A DNA stretch of 64,000 nt from the NCBI GenBank assembly GCA_020845635.1, contig JADLFI010000006.1, positions 1-64,000 of the forward strand, in the 5' to 3' direction. Below, piece after piece: positions 28,712 to 36,769 of this stretch. The notes below the pieces were generated by a model, which was not told the DNA's origin, did not search any database, and saw only the letters and a program-made list of their open reading frames with translations. The number at the start of each line of letters is the position of its first letter. Positions within the stretch are counted from its first letter, which is position 1. The position numbers were made by a program, and so were the translations under genes. Origin of the DNA: Bacteroidia bacterium. GTDB lineage: Bacteria; Bacteroidota; Bacteroidia; UBA4408.

Positions 28712-29911
28712 CTAGGCGTAAGCATAGTCAGACAAATAGTTAAACCTCTCGGTTAGCTTGCCATCTTTGGTAATTGAAGCTCGTTCTATTAAATCATTAT
28801 CAAGGTTACGAATGAGAGAAGGCAGGACTTTATCAATCAATTCTTTTCCAAAATCTTCAGAAGCATCTCGCGGCAACTCACACGGGAGGTTGTCAACCGC
28901 CATTACAGTGATAGTATTGTTGTCAAAAGGCATTCCTATTTCTTCAGTAATTGGATTGTAACCATAAAATTTTTCATCAATGGTTGATGGTTTTGAAGTA
29001 GATGGAATAGACCCGTTAATATCACAAGTAATGTCGGCAATTACACTGATGTGAAAATCAGGCGAACGCATTTCTTGTTTGGTAAAGAGCACAGGAGCCG
29101 CAGGATTCCAATAACTACAATGAATTAATAAATCGCAATCTTTTGTAAATTTACTAAATGTAGATCGGAACTTTTCAGGATGCTTATAAAAGTTTTGTGA
29201 GTTCCATCCCGAACCATCTAAAGGCTCGTTATAGTTATTGCTGTGTAACTGAACATAAGTGGGTTCACGAAACGAATAATTAATAAACTCAAAAGGAGTT
29301 ATTCTGCGTATTTGCATAGCTCCAAGTAATTCAACAGCTCCATTTGCTACTCTGCCGTTTCCGGTAACAATTATTTTGATATTGGGTAAACGAACTTTTT
29401 GAAGTTCTTGCATCATTTCTTTCTTATCGTGACACAAATGAGCCGGTTTTAAATTATACAAATTGTATTTTAAACCATAACCCATAAAACCATTATATGT
29501 TCCAACAATACCCGCATAATGACCAAATCCTATAATGCGGTTCATATCATTATCTACCAAACATTCATAATCTATCAATTGTATTTTTTTTCTGATAATT
29601 TCCTGAATAAGCTTTTGGTTGTAGCTTTGTTTTTTGATGGTGTGCGAAAAGAACATGTATTTTTTTCCCTCAATCAAATCCTGTACAGGCACTTCTTTTA
29701 CCCCCAATATTATATCACAATCATTCAATTGTTCCACAACTTCAACTCCTGCCTTTCGATATTCATCATCGGTATAGCTTCTTATAGGGCTGCTTTGAAC
29801 ATAAACTTTTGTACCCGGAAATATTTGTTCTATTGCCTTACATTGATCAGGGGTAAAGGGAACTCTTTTATCCGGGGGAACCTTACCTTCCTTTATTATT
29901 CCAATTTTCAT
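28712..29911 (-). CDS. Saccharopine dehydrogenase (lysine-forming)-like NAD-dependent enzyme
   Basis: A 399-residue protein with an N-terminal alanine dehydrogenase/transhydrogenase-like domain: KIGIIKEGKVPPDKRVPFTP, then FFSHTIKKQSYNQKL with the catalytic-type His and Lys. The Rossmann segment is IKIIVTGNGRVANGAVELLG. The arrangement matches LYS1-type saccharopine dehydrogenases and related lysine oxidoreductases. The exact substrate is uncertain because this fold is shared with alanine dehydrogenase. It stands alone with a -7 element at 29944-29951. Confidence 0.72.
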   Translation of the reverse strand: MKIGIIKEGKVPPDKRVPFTPDQCKAIEQIFPGTKVYVQSSPIRSYTDDEYRKAGVEVVEQLNDCDIILGVKEVPVQDLIEGKKYMFFSHTIKKQSYNQKLIQEIIRKKIQLIDYECLVDNDMNRIIGFGHYAGIVGTYNGFMGYGLKYNLYNLKPAHLCHDKKEMMQELQKVRLPNIKIIVTGNGRVANGAVELLGAMQIRRITPFEFINYSFREPTYVQLHSNNYNEPLDGSGWNSQNFYKHPEKFRSTFSKFTKDCDLLIHCSYWNPAAPVLFTKQEMRSPDFHISVIADITCDINGSIPSTSKPSTIDEKFYGYNPITEEIGMPFDNNTITVMAVDNLPCELPRDASEDFGKELIDKVLPSLIRNLDNDLIERASITKDGKLTERFNYLSDYAYA

Positions 29912-29943
29912 GAAAACGTATATTTTATTTTTATTTTGATGGA

Positions 29944-29951
29944 CAAAATTA
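29944..29951 (-). promoter_or_regulatory. -7 promoter element of the saccharopine dehydrogenase-like gene
   Basis: TAATTTTG on the minus strand matches TAnnTTTG exactly, between the end of mntH and the ATG at 29911. No TTG at -33 is present. Confidence 0.4.
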
Positions 29952-29988
29952 GTAATTGTTTTAAATTATACGGAGTGCCTTATCATAG

Positions 29989-31881
29989 CTATGCCCCAAC
30001 AATAATTATTGGAATGTTTATATTATGACGAACCTTATCAATGGTAGCACCTAAAATATAGTCTTTTAAACCTTTATGCCCATGTGTTGCCATAATGAGT
30101 AGCTCGGCCTTTCTTTCTGCTACAATTTGTGGTATTTGCCTGCGTGGATTACCATAACCCAAAGCTATATCTACTTGAAAACCCATGCCTGAAATATGTT
30201 CTTTATACTTTTCAAGTTGCTGAATGTCGGTGGCACTTTCATGGTCTTTAATTTCGTCACCCATAATGATGGCTCCAGCGGTTTCAACAATATGTATTAA
30301 GGTTAATTTAGTGTCATGGTCAGACTGCATAACAGCTTGCGACAGAGCTGCATTATCTGAAGAAGAGAAATCTACGGTTACTGCAATATGCTTATAATTT
30401 TTGCGGGTAATAGATAAAACCCCTTTTGTATTTTGATGAGGTGTTTCCACCTGTTTATGTTTAATCCGACTAATCATAGGGAAGAAGGTAACATAAAATA
30501 ATACTCCCAAAGAAAATAAGAATATAGGTACTATGGCCAAAATAATGCTAAGAGTATGATGCGGGTAAGTGCCAATTAAACTAATAATCTCATCAACAAT
30601 TAATTTAATATTCAGTATAACAATTATAGATGCGCTTAGCCACGCTAGTATCTTGGTTTTTGTACCAATAACAAAATTACCCATTTTTTGTTTGTCGCTT
30701 ACAAAATGAATTAAAGGAATAATGGCAAAACCCAGTTGCATACTTAAAATTACCTGACTTAGTATTAGTAGTTCACCGGTAGCATTTTCGCCCAGGTAAT
30801 AAATTGCTATTAAGCTAGGTACAACTGCCAGCAAGCGTGTTATAATTCTGCGTACCCAAGGTTGAATTCTTAAATTCAAATATCCTTCCATAACAATTTG
30901 TCCCGCTAAGGTTCCTGTTATGGTTGAGCTTTGTCCGGCAGCAATTAGTGCCACAGCAAATAATATGGGAGCCCATTTTGTTCCAAGCATTGGTTCTAAT
31001 AATTGATGAGCGTCTTGAATTTCGGCAATTTCAAACAACCCATTTTTATAAAAAGCCGCAGCTGCTACTATAAGTATGGCAGCATTTACAAAGAATGCCA
31101 GATTAAGAGCAATGGCCGAATCAATAAAATTATATTTAATGGCGCGTTTTATATCTGCTGCCTGATTCCCTATTTTGCGTGTTTGTACTAAGGCCGAGTG
31201 CAAATACAGGTTGTGTGGCATAACGGTAGCTCCAATAATTCCAATGGCTATGTATAAGGCGTCATTGTCGGGCAGTGAGGGGATAAAGCCCGTCATAACC
31301 TCACTTATTTGAGGTTTTGCAAAAAACATTTCGGCAAAAAACGAAATCCCAATCATGGAAATAAGAGTAACAATAAAGGCTTCCATTTTACGAATCCCGA
31401 AATTAATCAGGAACAACAAAATAAAAGTATCTAAAACACTAATAATAACCCCTGTAAATAGTGGAATATCAAACAATAGCTGTAAGCCTATGGCCATTCC
31501 TAATACTTCGGCCAGGTCGCAGGCGGCTATAGCTATTTCGGCCAAAATGTAAAGGTAAATATTTACAAATTTTGGATACGTTTCGCGCGAGGCTTGAGCT
31601 AAATCTTTTCTGCGTACTATACCCAAACGAGAACTTAAACTTTGCAAGAGCAAGGCAATAAGATTACTCATCAATAATACCCATATTAACTGGTAACCGT
31701 ATTTGCTCCCACCGGCCAAATCGGTAGCCCAATTTCCCGGATCCATATATCCTACACTAATAAGGTAGGCCGGGCCGAGAAATGCAAAAAACTTTTTCCA
31801 AAGTCCTTTTTTCTGCGCTATATCAACACTAGCATGTACTTCCGAAAGTGATTCGGAACTGTGTTTTATTTTTAAAGACAT
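29989..31881 (-). CDS. mntH: Nramp-family Mn(II)/divalent metal transporter fused to a universal stress protein domain
   Basis: A 630-residue proton-coupled metal importer. Residues about 1-450 contain the Nramp core, with MDPGNWATDLAGGSKYGY (the DPGN metal site in TM1) and VMPHNLYLHSALVQT (the MPH motif in TM6). About 11-12 membrane helices are predicted. Residues about 485-630 form a cytoplasmic universal stress protein domain: HIAVTVDFSSSDNAALSQA with its nucleotide-binding start and TLIHIVETAG, then ATHGHKGLKDYILGAT with the glycine-rich ATP loop. The start overlaps mntR by ten bases, so both are co-transcribed and presumably Mn-regulated. Confidence 0.92.
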   Translation of the reverse strand: MSLKIKHSSESLSEVHASVDIAQKKGLWKKFFAFLGPAYLISVGYMDPGNWATDLAGGSKYGYQLIWVLLMSNLIALLLQSLSSRLGIVRRKDLAQASRETYPKFVNIYLYILAEIAIAACDLAEVLGMAIGLQLLFDIPLFTGVIISVLDTFILLFLINFGIRKMEAFIVTLISMIGISFFAEMFFAKPQISEVMTGFIPSLPDNDALYIAIGIIGATVMPHNLYLHSALVQTRKIGNQAADIKRAIKYNFIDSAIALNLAFFVNAAILIVAAAAFYKNGLFEIAEIQDAHQLLEPMLGTKWAPILFAVALIAAGQSSTITGTLAGQIVMEGYLNLRIQPWVRRIITRLLAVVPSLIAIYYLGENATGELLILSQVILSMQLGFAIIPLIHFVSDKQKMGNFVIGTKTKILAWLSASIIVILNIKLIVDEIISLIGTYPHHTLSIILAIVPIFLFSLGVLFYVTFFPMISRIKHKQVETPHQNTKGVLSITRKNYKHIAVTVDFSSSDNAALSQAVMQSDHDTKLTLIHIVETAGAIIMGDEIKDHESATDIQQLEKYKEHISGMGFQVDIALGYGNPRRQIPQIVAERKAELLIMATHGHKGLKDYILGATIDKVRHNINIPIIIVGA

Positions 31882-32531
31882 TTTACTAAAATATTTGATG
31901 CCGTAAGTGAACTGATAAATTGTGTATTACCTTTGAGTATTTCTATTTGCATAGATTGGTCAAAGGGATTAATTTTTTTTATGGTAAATTTTTGATTGGG
32001 TAGTAGGTTAATTTCATTCAGATAATTTAGAAATGAATTGCTGTGCTCAAGCACCCCGGTCATTTGTAGCTTATCTCCGATTTTCGCTTCCGAAAGAGGA
32101 ATTGAACGTGTATCTATCATTTTGCCATGCTTATCGGGAATAGGGTCGCCATGGGGATCAAATTTTGGGTTTCCTAAAAAGTTATTTAAATTTTCAATTA
32201 ACTTTTCGGAATTAATATGCTCTAATTGTTCGGCAACCTCATGTACTTCATCCCATTTAAAGTGGAGTGTGTTAACCAAAAATACTTCCCATAACCGGTG
32301 TCTGCGTATTATTTCCAAAGCCAGTTTATTTCCTTTAACGGTAAGCGATACACTTTTGTATTTTGTGTAATTAATCAGTTTCTTTTCTGCCAGTTTTTTA
32401 AGCATATCGGTTACGGTGGCGGCACGTGCTTGCAGCTCTTTTGCAATGGCATTTGTGCTTGCACCTTCTATATTTTGTGTGCTAAGTTTGTAAATACACT
32501 TTAAATAATTTTCTTGTGTTTGCGTTGACAT
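31872..32531 (-). CDS. mntR: DtxR/MntR family metal-dependent transcriptional repressor
   Basis: A 219-residue regulator that binds DNA when charged with Mn(II) or Fe(II). The N-terminal winged helix reads QENYLKCIYKLS then AKELQARAATVTDMLKKLAE (recognition helix). The dimerisation and metal-binding part includes RHRLWEVFLVNTLHFKWDEV and HEVAEQLEHI. A C-terminal FeoA/SH3-like domain follows (about 150-219), as in long MntR/IdeR proteins. ATG 32531 is chosen because the upstream in-frame TTG at 32549 is part of the -7 element. Its gene precedes and overlaps mntH. Confidence 0.93.
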   Translation of the reverse strand: MSTQTQENYLKCIYKLSTQNIEGASTNAIAKELQARAATVTDMLKKLAEKKLINYTKYKSVSLTVKGNKLALEIIRRHRLWEVFLVNTLHFKWDEVHEVAEQLEHINSEKLIENLNNFLGNPKFDPHGDPIPDKHGKMIDTRSIPLSEAKIGDKLQMTGVLEHSNSFLNYLNEINLLPNQKFTIKKINPFDQSMQIEILKGNTQFISSLTASNILVKCL

Positions 32532-32539
32532 GATTAAAA

Positions 32540-32557
32540 TTTTAGACAAATCTAAAA
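32540..32557. promoter_or_regulatory. Palindromic operator over the mntR -7 element
   Basis: TTTTAGA-CAAA-TCTAAAA is a perfect 7-4-7 inverted repeat. It contains the minus-strand -7 element TAGATTTG (32547-32554), which ends 15 bases before the mntR ATG. DtxR-family proteins bind palindromes of this size and style (TTTAG...CTAAA), so this is a likely site for metal-dependent autorepression of the mntR-mntH operon. Confidence 0.6.
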
Positions 32558-32754
32558 ATAAATTATTATATATCTAAATATTTATTTTATTAATTGTAAA
32601 TATTTTTTCAAATCCTATAAGATTCATTGATGTTTATTGGAGCTTTAAGTATATGATGTGTAAATTGTTTGGGATGTTTTTACAGCTTTAAAAGAATATA
32701 ATTTTTATTTGATTTACAGGCGTTACACAGTTTCAACTATTAAAATAAGTTGGA

Positions 32755-32786
32755 TTTGGTAATAAAAAACAAAATACTTACTTTCG
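32755..32786 (+). promoter_or_regulatory. Promoter of tRNA-Leu
   Basis: TTTG (32755-32758) lies 20 bases before TACTTTCG (32779-32786), a one-mismatch version of TAnnTTTG. This gives a tRNA 5' leader of about 40 bases to be removed by RNase P. Confidence 0.55.
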
Positions 32787-32833
32787 TGCCCCAATTATTT
32801 TAGTATCGGCTATTAAAATAATTATTTATTAAT

Positions 32834-32917
32834 GCCCGGATGGCGGAATTGGTAGACGCGCTGGTCTCAAACACCAGTGGATTCACTTCCATGCCGGTTC
32901 GACCCCGGCTCCGGGTA
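32834..32917 (+). tRNA. tRNA-Leu (anticodon CAA)
   Basis: An 84-base cloverleaf. The acceptor arm GCCCGGA pairs with TCCGGGT (a G-U closes it), the D arm contains GGTAGACGCG, and the anticodon stem CTGGT/ACCAG encloses loop CTCAAAC, giving anticodon CAA for UUG codons. A long variable arm typical of class II leucine tRNAs follows, and then the T arm with GGTTCGACCCC. The discriminator base is A and the CCA end is not encoded. Confidence 0.95.
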
Positions 32918-32925
32918 CATTAGCG

Positions 32926-32960
32926 GAAAAGCTGTCAGAAATGGCGGCTTTTCTTTTTTT
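32926..32960 (+). terminator. Terminator after tRNA-Leu
   Basis: GAAAAGC (32926-32932) pairs with GCTTTTC (32947-32953) around a 14-base loop, followed at once by seven T residues. It sits nine bases after the tRNA. Confidence 0.65.
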
Positions 32961-32974
32961 ACCTAATGTTTGTT

Positions 32975-33763
32975 TTAATTTTTTATAAAATCAGGTTCAA
33001 AAGCACCAATCCCGAACAGGGCATAATCGTATTTAACCGGATCTAAGGAGTCAAATATTCTAAGTTTATCATCTAACTCTTCAACTGCTGTCCAGTCGTT
33101 TTGTTTACGTTGAAGCAAACCAAGCATACGCGCTATTCGTCCGCTATGAACATCTAATGGAATGGAAAGTACAGCCGGGCTTATCTGTTTCCAAATACCA
33201 AAGTCAATCTTGGCCTTATCTTTTCTTACCATCCACCTAAGAAACATATTGATACGTTTGGCAGCCGAGTTTTTTAAAGGCCGAGCCAAATGTTTTGAGG
33301 TACGTGCCGGGCAGTTGTAACTACAAAATGTGTCAGAAAATTGGTTAATAGCAACTTTTAGATTTTTGTCGTTTTGGTTTAAGTGCTGTACAAAAAATTC
33401 TTCAAGGCTATGGTGTTTACTGTATATATGCTTTAGAGTAGTTAGAAAATAATGCAAATCGCTGCTGTTAAAAGTGCGATGCACAAAGGCTTTTTGTTTT
33501 AGTAGTCTAGCTTGTTTTGGCCCATAATCCATCACAAAGTCATAAGGGTTGTAACCCATTAATTGCATAAGCTTAAGTCCATTTTTAATTATTGATTTGC
33601 GATTTCCCCAACTAATAGTGGCTATGATAAAGGCTGAAATTTCAATGTCTTGTTTCAGCCTAAAATTTTTAGGAATTGAAATAGGATCATGTTCAATAAA
33701 ATTTTCATTATTGTACTGCCTATATTTAGCTTCTAAAAAATCGTATAATTCTTCATCTTTCAT
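32975..33763 (-). CDS. TIGR02757 (DUF2400) family protein
   Basis: A 262-residue cytoplasmic protein of unknown function. The sequence reads as the TIGR02757 family known from Bacteroidota and a few other phyla: FIEHDPISIPKNF, IIATISWGNRKSIIKNG, LMQLMGYNPYDF and the C-terminal DVHSGRIARMLGL. The DVHS segment recalls helix-hairpin-helix DNA glycosylase-like folds, but no catalytic assignment is possible. It has a -7 element at 33802-33809 and faces the tRNA terminator. Confidence 0.8.
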   Translation of the reverse strand: MKDEELYDFLEAKYRQYNNENFIEHDPISIPKNFRLKQDIEISAFIIATISWGNRKSIIKNGLKLMQLMGYNPYDFVMDYGPKQARLLKQKAFVHRTFNSSDLHYFLTTLKHIYSKHHSLEEFFVQHLNQNDKNLKVAINQFSDTFCSYNCPARTSKHLARPLKNSAAKRINMFLRWMVRKDKAKIDFGIWKQISPAVLSIPLDVHSGRIARMLGLLQRKQNDWTAVEELDDKLRIFDSLDPVKYDYALFGIGAFEPDFIKN

Positions 33764-33801
33764 AATTGAACAATACTTTGTTTATTGTATTTGAAATAGA
33801 G

Positions 33802-33809
33802 CAAAATTA
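33802..33809 (-). promoter_or_regulatory. -7 promoter element of the TIGR02757 gene
   Basis: TAATTTTG on the minus strand matches TAnnTTTG. The nearest TTG upstream (33834-33836) is 24 bases away, slightly long. The leader would be about 33 bases. Confidence 0.4.
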
Positions 33810-33854
33810 GTTTTAATAATTAAGATATTATTGCAATGTTAAAATAACCCGAAA

Positions 33855-34556
33855 ATGTTTGATTGCTTGACTGAAAACTATGTGTATTATGGTTTGGTGG
33901 TATTATTTTCTATCATAGGGTTAATTCCGGTAATCGGAAAATTTGTAAATGTTATCAATACCCTGATTCATGAAAGCGGGCATGCATTTATTTCATTATT
34001 TAGTGGAGGAGGAGTGGTGCAAATAAAACTGAGTGCCGACACCAGTGGTTCGGCCAGTACCAAATCAAAATATTGGTTAGGCAAAGTGCTTACCTCTTTA
34101 GCCGGTTATCCGTTTTCGTCAGCTATGGCTTGGCTGTTTTTTTATTTAATAGCCAAGCAAAAGGCGTTTGTTGTGGTGTATATCCTATTTTCAATGATAC
34201 TTTTAAATCTTATTCTTTGGGTTCGAAATACATTTGGAGTAATTTGGCTGATAGTAGTTGGCATATTAACAGGTTTTGTTTTATGGCATAATAATGTAGA
34301 TGTGCAATACTATTTTGCCCTAAGTTGTGCCTCTTTGGTTTTGTCCCAATCAGTTTATACTTCATTTGTATTGGTAAGCATTGCACTACAAAACCCCGAT
34401 AAAAGTGGTGATGCTAAAAACTTGCGCGATTTTACCTCTATTCCAGCAATTCTATGGGCAGTTCTGTTTCTGGGCTTTTCGTTATTTATGTTTTTAATGA
34501 CTATCAGGCAAATGCCTTGTGCTGCAAATTTTCTGAACAAATATATCTCATTCTAG
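33855..34556 (+). CDS. M50B-like membrane metallopeptidase
   Basis: A 233-residue membrane protein. The segment VINTLIHESGHAFISLFSGG (about residues 33-52) carries a HExxH zinc-type motif, as in the M50B peptidase-like family. Six or seven hydrophobic helices follow. The fold would be an intramembrane protease, but the third zinc ligand is not obvious, so activity is unproven. It stands alone between TIGR02757 and the secreted protein gene. Confidence 0.7.
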   Translation: MFDCLTENYVYYGLVVLFSIIGLIPVIGKFVNVINTLIHESGHAFISLFSGGGVVQIKLSADTSGSASTKSKYWLGKVLTSLAGYPFSSAMAWLFFYLIAKQKAFVVVYILFSMILLNLILWVRNTFGVIWLIVVGILTGFVLWHNNVDVQYYFALSCASLVLSQSVYTSFVLVSIALQNPDKSGDAKNLRDFTSIPAILWAVLFLGFSLFMFLMTIRQMPCAANFLNKYISF

Positions 34557-34691
34557 ATTTTAATATTTTAACATATCTCTAAGGGGCTGATTTTATTGGA
34601 TTAGCCGTATAAAAAGAAATGTTATACTGTTGGCTAAAAGAGAAAATGTAACCATTGCATCAGCTAATCGTTAAAATTATTAAATTACTTT

Positions 34692-34721
34692 TTGAACTTG
34701 TTTTTGAAATTAGTATTTTTG
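34692..34721 (+). promoter_or_regulatory. Promoter of the T9SS cargo gene (TTG-N19-TATTTTTG)
   Basis: TTG (34692-34694) precedes a perfect -7 element TATTTTTG (34714-34721) by 19 bases. The -7 element ends 40 bases before the ATG at 34762. Confidence 0.65.
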
Positions 34722-34761
34722 TATAAACAAACTTAAAATCACTATATATATCTTAATTACA

Positions 34762-35493
34762 ATGAAGAAAATTTTATCCTTTCTGATTTTTGCTTTTGCC
34801 ATAACATTTTTTGCGAAAGCCCAGGAATTAACAATAACCAAAGATAATGTTGATTATTCAAATGGTACCTATAATGCGTGGTTTGATTTAGCCGACTATC
34901 CGGGCAATAATATTTATTCGCTGGAAGGACTTATTGTAAAAAATATCGGAAGTTCGCCTAAAACACTAAGAATGTTTAGAAGAGAGTTAAGTTTGGTTAG
35001 CGGCACCGAGAATTATTTTTGCTGGGAGTCATGCTACAGTCCTTGGGCCGATACTTCTTTAGGAAATGTTATTTTAAATCCGGGAGCTACCTTTAATACC
35101 ATGTATATGGATTATAAGCCTTTGGGACAAACGGGAGAATCAGTAATTCGTTATGTTATTCAAAACTTGTCTGATAACAACGACACAGTGTCTGTAACCG
35201 TACATTTCAATGCTACTCCAACATCTGTAAAAGAAAATAAAGCAGTATCTAAGTTAACCTCTTTAATGCCTAATCCGGCTACTAGTAATGTTACCATTTA
35301 TCATTCTGTTAATCAAAACCAGGCTCTTGTTGAGGTTAGAAACTTGTTAGGACAAGTTAAGAAAAGTGTATCGGTTTCAACCGGGACAAAAAGTACCGAT
35401 ATTGATGTTTCTGACCTAGCCGGTGGAATTTATTTTGTTACTTTAAAATCAAACGACAAAATTCTTGACACTAAACGTTTGGTAGTAGAATAA
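34762..35493 (+). CDS. Secreted protein with type IX secretion C-terminal sorting domain
   Basis: A 243-residue exported protein. A signal peptide covers about residues 1-20 (ending AKAQ). The middle (about 21-160) is a beta-rich domain with cysteines in FCWESCYSPW that I do not recognise; it resembles an all-beta adhesive or cupredoxin-like fold only in composition. The C-terminal 75 residues are a Por-secretion tail: SLMPNPATSNVTIYH, then VRNLLGQVKK, then DVSDLAGGIYFVTLKSND. The tail directs export through the type IX system and anchoring or release at the cell surface. Confidence 0.85.
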   Translation: MKKILSFLIFAFAITFFAKAQELTITKDNVDYSNGTYNAWFDLADYPGNNIYSLEGLIVKNIGSSPKTLRMFRRELSLVSGTENYFCWESCYSPWADTSLGNVILNPGATFNTMYMDYKPLGQTGESVIRYVIQNLSDNNDTVSVTVHFNATPTSVKENKAVSKLTSLMPNPATSNVTIYHSVNQNQALVEVRNLLGQVKKSVSVSTGTKSTDIDVSDLAGGIYFVTLKSNDKILDTKRLVVE

Positions 35494-35582
35494 TCTTGCG
35501 CCTCATCTTAAAGAAATATACGTAATAGTATATTTATAGTGGATTGTAAAGTTTGTTTTAAGTTCACTTCATTTATTAATTT

Positions 35583-36731
35583 ATGTTGTTTAAGCAGGTT
35601 GCAGGGAATAATAATATTAAAGAAATTCTAATTCAGCAGGTTCAAAAAAATCGTGTAAGTCATGCACAATTATTTTTTGGTCCTGAGGGTTCAGGCTGTT
35701 TGGCCATGGCTCTTGCTTTCGCACGATATATTTGCTGCCATCAAAAGCAAGAGAATGATTCTTGTGGGGCTTGTTCATCATGCATTAAATTTGACAAGTT
35801 GGTTCACCCGGATTTTCACATGGTATTTCCGGTTAATAGCAGAAACTCGGCAAGTAAAATTACTACTTGCGATGAGCTTTTAACAGATTGGCGGAGTATG
35901 CTGCTTAATCATCCTTATTTTAATTTGTTTGATTGGCTAAAGAGTTTGGGGATAGAGAATAAGCAAGGAAATATTAGTGCCGAAGAAGGAACAAACATAA
36001 TAAGGAAGCTTAATTTAACTACTTACGAAGGCGGATATAAAATAATGCTTATATGGCTGCCCGAGTGTATGCACCCAACTACTGCCAACCGATTGCTGAA
36101 GATATTGGAGGAGCCGCCTGAGAAAACTGTATTCATCTTGGTCACCGAATCGCCCGAACAGTTATTATCAACCATTAAGTCGCGCGTGCAAGCCATACGT
36201 TTTAGACCACTATCTCAAAGCGAGATGAGTTTTTTCTTGCAAAATGAGTTAGAACTAAGCCAAGAAAAAAGCGAGGGTGTAGCCGCTTTATCTGATGGAA
36301 ATCTAAATTTGGCCATAAAGTTAGCGCAGGAAGATTCATTCATTAAAAAAGATATTGCTGATTTTTTGGATTGGATGCGAATATGTTATAGTTTAAATAT
36401 TCCTAAACTGTTAGAGTGGGTAAATAATATGTCAGAACTGGGACGTGAAAATCAGAAAAATTTTATATCACGCACTCTTCAATTTCTGCGTCAGGCATTA
36501 TTATTAAATCTAAAATTACCCGGTTTAGTTAATTTATCTGAGGAAGAGAAGGCACAGTTAATTAAATTTTCGCCTTTTGTCCATGCTTTCAATAGTGACG
36601 ATATGTATGAAGCATTGGATAAGGCTTATTACGCATTAGAGCGAAATGCTCATGCAAAAATGCTTTTCTTAAACTTATCGTTTAAGATAGGCCGTTTGTT
36701 AAACAGAAGAGTAAACAAGCAAGTTGCTTAG
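35583..36731 (+). CDS. holB: DNA polymerase III delta' subunit (HolB-like)
   Basis: A 382-residue clamp-loader ATPase-like subunit. HAQLFFGPEGSGCLAMALAF holds a degenerate P-loop, and a zinc cluster of four cysteines spans about residues 50-65 (CCHQK...SCGACSSC). The sensor region IMLIWLPECMHPTTANRLLK and ILEEPPEKTVFILVTESPEQ are typical of delta' proteins. The P-loop lacks a normal GKT, which is usual for delta'. It lies upstream of the ricT gene, a Bacteroidota neighbourhood. Confidence 0.88.
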   Translation: MLFKQVAGNNNIKEILIQQVQKNRVSHAQLFFGPEGSGCLAMALAFARYICCHQKQENDSCGACSSCIKFDKLVHPDFHMVFPVNSRNSASKITTCDELLTDWRSMLLNHPYFNLFDWLKSLGIENKQGNISAEEGTNIIRKLNLTTYEGGYKIMLIWLPECMHPTTANRLLKILEEPPEKTVFILVTESPEQLLSTIKSRVQAIRFRPLSQSEMSFFLQNELELSQEKSEGVAALSDGNLNLAIKLAQEDSFIKKDIADFLDWMRICYSLNIPKLLEWVNNMSELGRENQKNFISRTLQFLRQALLLNLKLPGLVNLSEEEKAQLIKFSPFVHAFNSDDMYEALDKAYYALERNAHAKMLFLNLSFKIGRLLNRRVNKQVA

Positions 36732-36769
36732 CAGTAAATTATTTTTTGCTCTTCTATAATTTTATAAAT

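Noticed and set aside
29519-30028. 169-codon plus-strand frame over the saccharopine dehydrogenase-like gene
   Set aside because: Phe/Ile/Tyr-rich shadow of a well-supported minus-strand gene.
36746-36769. TTG start 24 bases before the RicT-like ATG
   Set aside because: It adds eight residues before the conserved Cys-rich start; ATG 36770 matches the family.
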